From positions 1-64,000 of the forward strand of contig NZ_VNHW01000010.1 in NCBI RefSeq assembly GCF_008124835.1: a stretch of 64,000 nt of DNA, written 5' to 3'. Numbering within the stretch: position 1 is the stretch's first letter; every line of letters starts with the position of its first letter. Below are positions 33,363-41,404 of the stretch, piece after piece. The notes below the pieces were generated by a model. The model was not told the DNA's origin. It did no database searches and saw only the letters and a list, made by a program, of their open reading frames with translations. The stretch comes from Blastococcus xanthinilyticus. GTDB taxonomy: Bacteria; Actinomycetota; Actinomycetes; Mycobacteriales; Geodermatophilaceae. Both the position numbers and the translations under genes were made by a program.

Positions 33363-33382
33363 AACTCAACGGTAGATGAGTT
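33363..33382. promoter_or_regulatory. TetR operator-like dyad upstream of the ABC operon
   Basis: On the minus strand AACTCA and TGAGTT face each other with eight bases between (33363-33382). A third half-site TGAGTT follows 16 bases further on (33347-33352), nearer the start codon. The local sequence is AT-richer than its surroundings. The regulator encoded at the end of the operon is the obvious candidate to bind here. Confidence 0.6.
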
Positions 33383-33418
33383 GCTTCGGAGCGGTCAAGC
33401 GCCCGTGGCGCCGGACCC

Positions 33419-35449
33419 TCAGCCGGGCAGGGCGGCGGGACGGCGCCCGGTCAGCCACCGGGTCAGCTCGTCGGCCGGCAGCGGGCGGCCGAAGAGGTAG
33501 CCCTGGCCGACGTCGCAGCCCAGCGCCTGCAGGGACGCAGCCGTGCCGTCGTCCTCGACGCCCTCGGCGACCACCGTCAGCCCCAGCCGGTGGCCCAGGT
33601 CGATCGCCGACCGGACCAGCGCGGCGTCCTCCGCGCACTCGGCCAGGGCCGCGACGTAGCTGCGGTCGATCTTGATCTCGTCGACCGGGAGGTGCCGGAT
33701 GCGGCCCATCGAGGAGTAGCCGGTGCCGAAGTCGTCGATGGAGATCCGGATCCCGGCGGCGCGCAGCCGGGTGAGCACGTCCCGGGCGCGCTCGGGTTCG
33801 GTGAGCAGCGCGGTCTCGGTGAGCTCCAGGCACAGCATGCCGGCCGGCACCCCGTGCCCGGCGAGTGCGGCGAGGACGCGGTCCGGCAGGTCACCGCGGT
33901 GGACCGACCGCGCGGAGAGGTTGACCGCGACGGGCACCTCGAGCCCCTGGGCGGCCCAGGCCCGCGCCTGGGCCAGGGCGAGGTCGAGCACCCGGTCGGT
34001 GAGCGGCTCGATCAGGCCGGTCCGCTCCACGGCCGGCACGAACTCGCCCGGGCCCAGCAGTCCGCGGGTCGGGTGCGCCCAGCGGACCAGCGCCTCGACG
34101 CCGGTCACCGCGCCGGTGGCCAGCGCGACCTTCGGCTGGAAGTGCACCACCAGGTCGCCCTGGGCGAGCGCGCGCCGGAACTCCGACAGCAGCACCAGCC
34201 GCCCGCGGTCGTGCCCGTCGGCGGCCGGGTCGTAGACCTCGACGCCGCTCTGCCGCTCCTTGGCGGTGTACATGGCGATGTCGGCCTGCCGCAGCAGCGC
34301 GTCGATGTCGCCCGGCCCGGGAGGGGAGACGGCGACGCCGATGCTCACGTCGACGTCCAGCGCCAGCCCGTCCACGACGAACGGCTCGCCCAGGGCCCTG
34401 CGCGCCCGGACGGCGGCGGCGCGCGCCCCCTCCGGGGTCACGTCCGGCAGGACGAGGAGGAACTCGTCGCCGCCCAGCCGGGCGACGACGTCCACCTCGC
34501 GCACGTGCGGCCGCAGCCGGGGGCCGACCTGCGCGAGCAGGCGGTCGCCGTAGGCGTGGCCCAGGGTGTCGTTGACCTCCTTGAACCGGTCGAGGTCCAG
34601 GAGCAGCACGGCGACCTGCGTCCCGCCGCGGCCGGGAGCCAGCAGCTCGGCGCCGCGGGCGAGCGCCGCGGCCCGGTTGGGCAGCCCGGTGAGCTCGTCG
34701 TGGGTGGCCTGGTGGGCGATCCGGTCCTGCAGCTCGATCCGGTCGGTGACGTCGCGCGCGGTGAGCAGCAGCCCCTGGATCACCGGGTCGGCCCGGCGGT
34801 CGGCGGAGGTCACCTCGAGGTGCCGCCACGTGCCGTCGCGGTGCCGGACCCGCACGGTCGCGCCGCCGCCGGCCAGGTCGTCGGGGTGGACGAGGTCGTC
34901 GGGCACCCGGCCCAGCAGCTCCTCGGGGGACCGGCCGAGCAGGTCGGTGACCGAGTCGGAGACGAAGGAGATCCGGCCGGCCAGGTCGATGATGACGATG
35001 ACGTCGCTGGTCGCGTGCACGACCGAGCGGAAGCGCCGCTCGCGCTCCAGGGCGCCGAGCATCGCGTTGAACGCCGCGGCCGTCCGCCCGAGGTCGTCCG
35101 CGGAGTCCACCGGCAGGCGCAGGTCCGGGCGCGGGCCGCCCGGCGCGGTCAGCGCGGCGCCCGCGGTGTCGGCCACCTCGGTCAGCCGGGTCGCCAGCAG
35201 GCGCAGCCGGGAGCCGATCACGCGGCGCGCCAGCAGCCAGTTCGCGGCCCCGAGCACCAGGCCGGCGGCCAGGCAGGCCGAGCGGAAGGTCGCGGCCCGG
35301 GAGTGGCTGCTCGGGACGCCGAGCAGCTCGGCGAAGTACGGGAACACCGCACCCACGCCGATGCCGAGCGCGGCCATCCCGATGGCGAGGAGGGGGAAGA
35401 CCCCCCACCGCGCGGGCGCGGCTCCGGCGCCGCCTGTGTCTGGACTCAC
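33419..35449 (-). CDS. Membrane-bound PAS-GGDEF-EAL cyclic di-GMP protein
   Basis: 676 residues from GTG. Two membrane spans near the N-terminus (about residues 17-37 and 51-70), a HAMP-like linker, a PAS domain (about 140-250; SFVSDSVTDLLGRSPEELLGR), GGDEF with the intact signature GGDEF at 326-330 and inhibitory-site-type RxxD region not evident, then EAL with EAL at 452-454, ELTETALL, DDFGTGYSS and the catalytic Lys/Asp in EIKIDRSYV. Both enzyme signatures are intact, so it may make or degrade c-di-GMP. Monocistronic. Confidence 0.92.
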   Translation of the reverse strand: MSPDTGGAGAAPARWGVFPLLAIGMAALGIGVGAVFPYFAELLGVPSSHSRAATFRSACLAAGLVLGAANWLLARRVIGSRLRLLATRLTEVADTAGAALTAPGGPRPDLRLPVDSADDLGRTAAAFNAMLGALERERRFRSVVHATSDVIVIIDLAGRISFVSDSVTDLLGRSPEELLGRVPDDLVHPDDLAGGGATVRVRHRDGTWRHLEVTSADRRADPVIQGLLLTARDVTDRIELQDRIAHQATHDELTGLPNRAAALARGAELLAPGRGGTQVAVLLLDLDRFKEVNDTLGHAYGDRLLAQVGPRLRPHVREVDVVARLGGDEFLLVLPDVTPEGARAAAVRARRALGEPFVVDGLALDVDVSIGVAVSPPGPGDIDALLRQADIAMYTAKERQSGVEVYDPAADGHDRGRLVLLSEFRRALAQGDLVVHFQPKVALATGAVTGVEALVRWAHPTRGLLGPGEFVPAVERTGLIEPLTDRVLDLALAQARAWAAQGLEVPVAVNLSARSVHRGDLPDRVLAALAGHGVPAGMLCLELTETALLTEPERARDVLTRLRAAGIRISIDDFGTGYSSMGRIRHLPVDEIKIDRSYVAALAECAEDAALVRSAIDLGHRLGLTVVAEGVEDDGTAASLQALGCDVGQGYLFGRPLPADELTRWLTGRRPAALPG

Positions 35450-35532
35450 CCCGGCAGGATCGGCAGGCGGCCGGTCGCGCTGAAGGCCGGCCCCGCGGGC
35501 TCCCTCCCGCGGGTGGAGCCGGACGGGGCGGG

Positions 35533-35538
35533 CAGAAT
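35533..35538 (+). promoter_or_regulatory. -10-like element of the TrmH-type methylase gene
   Basis: CAGAAT lies eight bases before the GTG at 35547; leaderless arrangement with no ribosome binding site. Confidence 0.45.
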
Positions 35539-35546
35539 CGGCGAGC

Positions 35547-36353
35547 GTGCCGGCACCCGTCCTCATCACCGACCCCGCCGACCCGCGGGTGGCCGACTTC
35601 CGCGACCTCAAGGCCGGCGACCGGCCGGCCGGGCGGGAGCGGGGGACCGGGCCGGTGATCGTCGAGGGCGTTCCGGCGGTGCAGCGCCTGCTGGGCTCGC
35701 CGTACCGGGTGCGCGCGGTGTTCGGCGTCCCCGGCCGGGTGGCGGCGCTCGGCCTGCCCGACGACGTCGCCGCCTACGAGGCGGACAAGTGGGTCCTCTC
35801 CGAGGTCATCGGCTTCCGGCTCACCCGCGGGGTCGTCGCCTCCGCCGACCGGCGGCCGCCGGCGGACCTGGACGCGCTGCTCGCCGGCCCCGGGCCGGCG
35901 GCGCCCCGCCGGCTCGCCGTCCTCGAGGCGCTGAACGACGCCGAGAACCTGGGGTCGATCGCCCGCTCGGCGGTGGCCCTCGGGATCGACGGCCTGCTGC
36001 TGGACCCGCAGTGCGCCGACCCGCTCTACCGCCGGTCGGTCCGGGTCTCGATGGGGCACGTGCTGTCGCTGCCGTTCGCCGTGCTGCCCGACTGGCCCGG
36101 CGGCCTGGACCGGCTGCACGAGGCCGGCTACCTGACGGTCGCGCTCACCCCGGCGGCCGACGCGGTCGACCTCGCCGACGTCGATCCCCGGGCGCACCCG
36201 CGCACCGCCGTCCTGCTCGGGGCGGAGGGGCCGGGGCTCACCGCGGAGGCGCAGCGGGCCGCGCGGGTGCGCGCGCGCATCCCGATGCGCTCCGGGGTGG
36301 ACTCCCTGGGGGTCGCTGCCGCCGCGGCGGTCGCCTTCGCCGCGTTGCGGTAG
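35547..36353 (+). CDS. TrmH/SpoU family RNA 2'-O-methyltransferase
   Basis: 268 residues from GTG. SPOUT knotted methyltransferase: motif 1 ALNDAENLGSIARSA, motif 2 AVLLGAEGPGLTAEA and motif 3 IPMRSGVDSLGVAAAAAV are all present in the C-terminal 150 residues. The N-terminal 100 residues resemble the L30e-like substrate-binding domain. It methylates a ribose in rRNA or tRNA with SAM; the target is not determined. Its stop TAG directly abuts the stop of the next, convergent gene. Confidence 0.92.
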   Translation: MPAPVLITDPADPRVADFRDLKAGDRPAGRERGTGPVIVEGVPAVQRLLGSPYRVRAVFGVPGRVAALGLPDDVAAYEADKWVLSEVIGFRLTRGVVASADRRPPADLDALLAGPGPAAPRRLAVLEALNDAENLGSIARSAVALGIDGLLLDPQCADPLYRRSVRVSMGHVLSLPFAVLPDWPGGLDRLHEAGYLTVALTPAADAVDLADVDPRAHPRTAVLLGAEGPGLTAEAQRAARVRARIPMRSGVDSLGVAAAAAVAFAALR

Positions 36354-36827
36354 CTAGCCGCGGAGGGAGAAGCGGGCCAGCAGGGCGCGGGCCTCCTCGG
36401 CGTGCGCGGGGTGGCACATGACGTCGTACCGGCTGGCGGTGATCTTGCTGGTGCTGGTGAAGTCGCGCTTGCCGCGGGTGGCGGCGTAGCCCATTCCACC
36501 GAAGGCGGCGCCGAACGCCAGACCGATCAGCAGACCGGTCAGCACCGAGCCGAACCAGTTCCCGCCGTCCTCGGCGAAGATGCCGAGCAGCAGGCCGACG
36601 AACAGACCCCACCAGGCGCCTCCGGCGGCGCCCGCGGCGACCGCCCGGCCGGTGGTCATGCGCCCGGTGACGGTCTCGACCATGCGCAGGTCGGTGCCGA
36701 TGATGGTGACGTTCTCGACGGCGAACTTCTCGTCGGACAGGTAGTCGACGGCGGACTGGGCCTGCTCGTAGCTGTCGTAGGACCCGACCTGCACGCCGCC
36801 CAGGGGCATGGACACCGAAGCACTCAT
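36354..36827 (-). CDS. General stress protein 17M-like glycine-zipper membrane protein
   Basis: 157 residues. The N-terminal 60 residues (GVQVGSYDSYEQAQSAVDYLSDE through ENVTIIGTDLRMVE) match the general-stress-protein 17M-like domain, a small ferredoxin-fold module. Then a glycine-rich double membrane hairpin (AGAAGGAWWGLFVGLLLGIFAED and LTGLLIGLAFGAAFGGMG) and a short basic cytosolic tail. Likely stress-induced membrane protein; role unknown. The ATG at 36827 has AGG close by; an internal Met is possible. Confidence 0.82.
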   Translation of the reverse strand: MSASVSMPLGGVQVGSYDSYEQAQSAVDYLSDEKFAVENVTIIGTDLRMVETVTGRMTTGRAVAAGAAGGAWWGLFVGLLLGIFAEDGGNWFGSVLTGLLIGLAFGAAFGGMGYAATRGKRDFTSTSKITASRYDVMCHPAHAEEARALLARFSLRG

Positions 36828-36868
36828 ACCTGGAGAACTACCGGCCGCGGCGGCGTGTTCCCCGCGGT

Positions 36869-37774
36869 TCAGCGGTTGCGGCGGACGCCGAAGACGATGT
36901 CCTCCCACGCCGGGATCCGGGCGCGGGGGTCCTCGTCGTCCGGCGTCTCGCCACTCCGCCCGAGGACGACGGTGTCGTGCTCGGCGACCTCGTCCAGCAG
37001 CGCGGTCATGTCGTCGTCGGAGCCCGGGGTGCCGTCCGGTGCGTGCACGTCTCGGACGTGCTCCTCCACCGGGGCGGGAGCGGGCTCGGCGGGCGGCTCG
37101 GGCTCGGGGTCGGGCACGACCGCCACCGGCCGGTTCCGCGGAGCCGCGACCGGGGGGCCGGCCGGGACCTCGGGGACCACCCGGACCAGCCGGGTGCCCT
37201 CGGCGAAGTCGGTGGTCGTGGCGTCGGCCGGGGTCACCGTGCGGGACGGGACGTCGTAGGTCCACCGCGCCGTGCCGGACTTGGCGCCCGCCCGCCAGGC
37301 GCCGACGACGACCCAGGCGCCGTCCTCGCCCCGGAAGGCGTCCCACTGCACGGCGTCGATGTCGGTGTCGATGAGGCGGAGCCGCTCGACCATGAACTGG
37401 GAGAGGACCGCACCCGGTGCGCCCTCGGTGAGCCGCACGCGGGCATCGCGCGCCTGCCCGGCCATGCGCTCGCGCTCCTGCAGCACCGGGTGGGCGAACC
37501 GCATGATCCGCTCGACCCGGGCGCCGGTCGCCGCGGCGACCTGCTCCGGGGTCTCGCCGGAGCGGATGCGGGCCTGGATGACCCGCGGGGGGAGCTCGGT
37601 GCCCAGGTCGACGTCTATCTGGGTCAGCCGGCGGGCGTCGCCGCGGGCGGCCGCGCGCAGGCGGTCGTCGATGGGCAGCTCGAACCGGTCACCACCGTCG
37701 GCATCGGCGCCCTCGGCGGAGAGGATCAGGCTCTTCCCGTCGTCGGAGAGCGCCACGAGGCGCAGCGTGCGCAT
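36869..37774 (-). CDS. sepH: Septation protein SepH
   Basis: 301 residues. The DUF3071 domain (residues 1-170) starts MRTLRLVALSDDGKSLIL and contains the helix-turn-helix-like LPPRVIQARIRSGETPEQVAAATG, which binds FtsZ in Streptomyces SepH. A Pro/Glu-rich disordered linker (about 200-235) and a short conserved C-terminal end (WEDIVFGVRRNR) follow. SepH stimulates FtsZ ring assembly at the division septum. GGAGG is present nine to ten bases before the ATG. Conserved neighbour of serC in related genomes. Confidence 0.93.
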   Translation of the reverse strand: MRTLRLVALSDDGKSLILSAEGADADGGDRFELPIDDRLRAAARGDARRLTQIDVDLGTELPPRVIQARIRSGETPEQVAAATGARVERIMRFAHPVLQERERMAGQARDARVRLTEGAPGAVLSQFMVERLRLIDTDIDAVQWDAFRGEDGAWVVVGAWRAGAKSGTARWTYDVPSRTVTPADATTTDFAEGTRLVRVVPEVPAGPPVAAPRNRPVAVVPDPEPEPPAEPAPAPVEEHVRDVHAPDGTPGSDDDMTALLDEVAEHDTVVLGRSGETPDDEDPRARIPAWEDIVFGVRRNR

Positions 37775-38024
37775 GGGGGCGACCTCCTGCTGCCGGCGCG
37801 GCGGGCCCGGACGAGACCCCGGTCTCCGAGGCTATCGGGGTCCGGCGGGCAGCGCGCGGAGGTGGCGCGGCGTGGCGCGCGGGGCGCGCAGTCCGGATCC
37901 CCCTCCGGCGGGTGGTGCGGGCGGGGTGTTTCCACGCCGATGACACCGCTGACATCTGCCGGCAACGCGGGTCCGAGACAGTGGGCCGCTCGCCGGCGGC
38001 GCCGCACCGAGCCGAGGAGGAGCG
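37775..38024. other. Divergent promoter region between sepH and the S9 peptidase gene
   Basis: 250 bases without a gene. A T-rich spot near 37929 (GTGTTTCC) and the direct sequence GATGACACCGCTGACATC around 37937-37956 are the only departures from uniform GC. No clear promoter boxes could be assigned. Confidence 0.4.
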
Positions 38025-39920
38025 ATGGCCGGTCCCCTGACCGACCCGTGGACGGCCGCGCCCGCGGGGTTCCCCGCGCTGGAGTCCCTCGCCCCGCCGG
38101 AGGCGCTGCCGGCCGAGGTGCACGCGGCGGTCGCCCGGATCGCCGGCGCCACCGCCCTGTGGTGTCCGGCGCCGTCGCCCGACGGCCGGCGGATCGCCTA
38201 CGTCACCGACCGGTCCGGCCTGCCGCGCCTGGAGGTCGCCGCGCTGGACGGCCGGAGCCGGCCGGTGCAGGTGTCCGGGGCCGATCAGGAGGTCATCTCG
38301 GTCGCGTGGTCCCCCGACGGGGCCTGGCTGGCCTACCTGGTCAGCCCCGGCGGGTCGATCTGCGCCGAGCTGCACGTGGTCCGCCCCGACGGGACAGGGG
38401 GCCGGCTGCTGGCCGGCGCCGACCCGCGGGCGGCCGTCTTCGCCGGCTGCTGGGCCGGTCCGGGGCACTACGCGTGCTCCATCGCAGACGGCGCCGGCCC
38501 CGACGCCGACGTCGTCCTGGTCGACGTGGTCACCGGCGAGCGGCGGACCCTGGCCTCCGGCGGCTTCCTCCTGGTCACCGCCGTCTCCGCCGACCACCGC
38601 ACCGTCCTCGCCCGCCGCGGCCCGCGGGCCTACCGGCACGTCGTCGTCATCGACGTGCCCACCGGCGTGCAGCGTCGCGTCCTGCCGCTGGACGCGCCGG
38701 GCGGCATCGCCTCGGAGGACGGGCGGTTCTCCGCGGACGGCGGGACGGTCTTCGTGCGGGCCGCGCTGCCCGGCCCGCCCGGCGCCGACCGGGCCGGCCT
38801 GGTGGCCGTCCCGGTGGACGGCGACGGGGGGCGGGGCCGGACGGTCCTGAGCCGGCCCGACGCCGACCTGGACGGCTACGTGGTGCGCCCCGACGGCACG
38901 GTGCTCGCGCTGTGGAACAACTCCGGGATCAGCCAGCTGTGGCTGCACGCGCTGTCCGACGGGTCCGTCGTCCGGCGGATCCCCCTGCCGCAGGCGGTGC
39001 TCTCCGGGTGGGCGCCGGCATCCGACGGCGATGCGCTGGTCGCCGAGCTGAGCGGCCCGCGGGCGCCCCGGGCGCTGTGGCGGGTGCCGCTCGACGGCGC
39101 CGGCGACCCCGAGCCGCTGGCCTGCTCGCCGGCCCCGCCCGACCCGCGGGGGCTCGTGCGGCCGGTCCGGCACGAGTACGTGGCGCCCGACGGCGTCCGG
39201 CTCTCCGGCTGGCTGTACGTGCCCGAGGGCAGCCGCGGCCCCAACCGCACGGTGGTGAGCTTCCACGGCGGCCCGGAGGGCCAGGCGCGGCCGAACTGGT
39301 CCCCGATCACGCAGAGCATGGTGGCGGCGGGGCTGACCGTCTTCGCGCCGAACGTGCGGGGGTCCGGCGGGTTCGGGCGGGCCTTCATGACCGCCGACGA
39401 CGGGCCGGCGCGCGAGTCCTCCTTCGCCGACGTCCGGACGACGGTGGACGAGCTGGTGACCGCCGGCATCGCCGCGCCGGGGCAGGTGGGCGCCCACGGG
39501 TGGTCCTACGGCGGCTACCTGACCCTGGTCGCGCTCACCCGGTGGCCGGAGCTCTTCGCCGCCGGCACCTCGCTGGCCGGGATGAGCGACCTGCGGACCT
39601 TCTTCGCCGGCACCGAGCCGTGGATGGCCGCGGCGTCGGTGACCGAGTACGGCGACCCCGTCGCCGACCGCGAGCTGCTCGCCGCGATCTCGCCGATGAC
39701 GGCGCTGCACCGGCTGAGCGCGCCGGTCCTGCTGGTCCACGGCGACCGGGACACGAACGTGCCGGTCGCCGAGTCGGTGCAGGCCCACCAGGCGCTGCAG
39801 GCCCGCGGGGCCCGGGCCGATCTGCTGCTCTTCCCGGGGGAGGGGCACGCCATCGTGGGGCGCCCGAACCTGGTCGAGCTGGGCGTGCGCCTCGCCGCCT
39901 GGTTCGATCGGTGGCTGTGA
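38025..39920 (+). CDS. S9 (prolyl oligopeptidase) family serine peptidase
   Basis: 631 residues. The N-terminal 370 residues form a WD/beta-propeller (PSPDGRRIAYVTDRSG, AWSPDGAWLAYL are propeller repeats). The C-terminal alpha/beta hydrolase has nucleophile Ser494 in GWSYGGY, Asp576 in HGDRDTNVP and His608 in EGHAIVG. It cleaves short peptides, in the cytoplasm as no signal is seen. GAGGAGG precedes the ATG. Its stop overlaps the ATP-grasp gene (GTGA), so both are made together. Confidence 0.93.
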   Translation: MAGPLTDPWTAAPAGFPALESLAPPEALPAEVHAAVARIAGATALWCPAPSPDGRRIAYVTDRSGLPRLEVAALDGRSRPVQVSGADQEVISVAWSPDGAWLAYLVSPGGSICAELHVVRPDGTGGRLLAGADPRAAVFAGCWAGPGHYACSIADGAGPDADVVLVDVVTGERRTLASGGFLLVTAVSADHRTVLARRGPRAYRHVVVIDVPTGVQRRVLPLDAPGGIASEDGRFSADGGTVFVRAALPGPPGADRAGLVAVPVDGDGGRGRTVLSRPDADLDGYVVRPDGTVLALWNNSGISQLWLHALSDGSVVRRIPLPQAVLSGWAPASDGDALVAELSGPRAPRALWRVPLDGAGDPEPLACSPAPPDPRGLVRPVRHEYVAPDGVRLSGWLYVPEGSRGPNRTVVSFHGGPEGQARPNWSPITQSMVAAGLTVFAPNVRGSGGFGRAFMTADDGPARESSFADVRTTVDELVTAGIAAPGQVGAHGWSYGGYLTLVALTRWPELFAAGTSLAGMSDLRTFFAGTEPWMAAASVTEYGDPVADRELLAAISPMTALHRLSAPVLLVHGDRDTNVPVAESVQAHQALQARGARADLLLFPGEGHAIVGRPNLVELGVRLAAWFDRWL

Positions 39921-41392
39921 GCGAGGAGCTGTTCGCCGGCTACTCCACCTCCCGCACCGACGAGGCCGTCGGCCCGGACGGCCGGGTGCGGCCCGGGTGG
40001 GTCGAGCTGGCCGGTGCGCTGGAGGCGGTGGGCGTGGCCGGGCTGGCCGCGGCCGCCGACGACCTGGCCGCCCGGCGGCGCGAGCGGGGCATCGCGGAGT
40101 CGGTGTGGGTGGACGGCCGGCAGGAGCTGCGCCCGGTGCCCATGGACCCGGTGCCCCGGCCGGTGGACGCCGGCACGTGGGCGGCGCTCTCCCGCGGGGT
40201 GACCCAGCGGCACCGCGCCCTGAACGCCTTCCTGGCCGACGCCTACCGGCCGGCCGGGCGGCGGCGCGGCGACACCGACCGGGCGGCGGAGATCGTGCGG
40301 GCGGGGGTGCTCCCGGAGTGGGCCGTGGCGCACGCGCCCGGCCGCGACCCCGCCGCCATCGCCGCGGCCTGGCCGGGCCAGCCGCGCGCGGCGCTCGCCG
40401 CGTCCGACGTGGTGCGGACCGCGGACGGCCGGTGGGTGGTGGCGCGGGACGTGCTGCAGGGCCCCTCGGGCATCGGGTACGCCCTGACCGACCGGGAGAG
40501 CGCCCGGGCGGTGACCCCCGCGCTGCTCGCCCGGTTCGGCCGGCGCCTGGTGGATCCCGCCGAGGCGGTGCCGCTGCTGCGGGCGGCCCTGGCGGCCGCG
40601 GCCCCGCCGGCCTGCCCCGGCGCACCGCGGATCGCGGTGCTCACCCAGGGCGAGAGCGACGGCGCGTGGTTCGAGCACCAGGTGCTGGCCGAGGCGCTGC
40701 GTGCGCCCCTGGTGCGCGCCGCCGACCTGTGGCCGCGCCGGGACGGCGGGGTCGAGGCGGCGGTGGACGGCGGCCGGCTGCCGGTCGACGTCCTCTACCG
40801 GCGGTTCGACGACGCGCTGCTGGGCGTCTTCCCGACCGGGGCCGGCGTGCCCCTGGACCAGGCGCTCACCGAGGCCGTCCGGGCCGGCCGGCTGGGCGTG
40901 GCCAACGTGCCCGGCAACGGGGTCGCCGACGACGCCGCCGGGTACGCCTGGGTGCCGGAGATGATCCGCTTCTACCTCGGGGAGGAGCCGCTCCTGCCCT
41001 CGGCGCGGACCTGGGTGCTGGCCGACCCCGCCGCGTGGACCGAGGTGCGGGACCGCCTGCACGAGCTGGACCTCGAGGAGGTGGCCGGCTACGGCGGCCG
41101 GCGGGTCGTGCACGGTCCCGGCTGCTCCGCCGCGGAGGTCACCGCGCTGCACGCCGAGATCGCCGCGGCGCCGCACCGGTTCGTGGCCCGGGAGCCGCTC
41201 GCGCCGGCCACCGTCCCGGCGCTGGTCGACGGGGTGCTCCGGCCCCGGTCGGCCGACCTGCGGGTGTTCTCCGTGGCCGCCCCGACGCCGGCCGTGCTCC
41301 CGGTCGCCCTCACCCGGGTGGCACCCGGCGACGACCCGGGCCCGGTGGACGCCGCCGGGAGCGGCAGCAAGGACACCTGGCTGCTGCGCTGA
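39917..41392 (+). CDS. Circularly permuted ATP-grasp protein (DUF404/DUF407 type)
   Basis: 491 residues from GTG. The family is recognised by FAGYSTSRTDEAVGPDG at the N-terminus, RGVTQRHRALNAFLADAY, TQGESDGAWFEHQVLAEAL, LYRRFDD, NGVADDAAGYAWVPEMIRFYLGEEPLLPS and the end GSGSKDTWLL. Circularly permuted ATP-grasp enzymes are thought to ligate an amine to a carboxylate. In the usual motif the ATP-contacting lysine precedes a GYGG loop; here that place reads DLEEVAGYGGRRVV, with no lysine just before the loop, so the copy may be altered in ATP binding. The customary alpha-E and transglutaminase-like partner genes are absent. Coupled to the S9 peptidase. Confidence 0.85.
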   Translation: MSEELFAGYSTSRTDEAVGPDGRVRPGWVELAGALEAVGVAGLAAAADDLAARRRERGIAESVWVDGRQELRPVPMDPVPRPVDAGTWAALSRGVTQRHRALNAFLADAYRPAGRRRGDTDRAAEIVRAGVLPEWAVAHAPGRDPAAIAAAWPGQPRAALAASDVVRTADGRWVVARDVLQGPSGIGYALTDRESARAVTPALLARFGRRLVDPAEAVPLLRAALAAAAPPACPGAPRIAVLTQGESDGAWFEHQVLAEALRAPLVRAADLWPRRDGGVEAAVDGGRLPVDVLYRRFDDALLGVFPTGAGVPLDQALTEAVRAGRLGVANVPGNGVADDAAGYAWVPEMIRFYLGEEPLLPSARTWVLADPAAWTEVRDRLHELDLEEVAGYGGRRVVHGPGCSAAEVTALHAEIAAAPHRFVAREPLAPATVPALVDGVLRPRSADLRVFSVAAPTPAVLPVALTRVAPGDDPGPVDAAGSGSKDTWLLR

Positions 41393-41404
41393 GCCGCCCG
41401 GCGG

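Noticed and set aside
36977-41392. Very long open frames opposite or across real genes (e.g. over 1,400 codons)
   Set aside because: In this GC-rich DNA stop codons are scarce in all frames. These frames translate into Arg/Pro/Ala/Gly-rich sequence without motifs, while the overlapping real genes have clear families.
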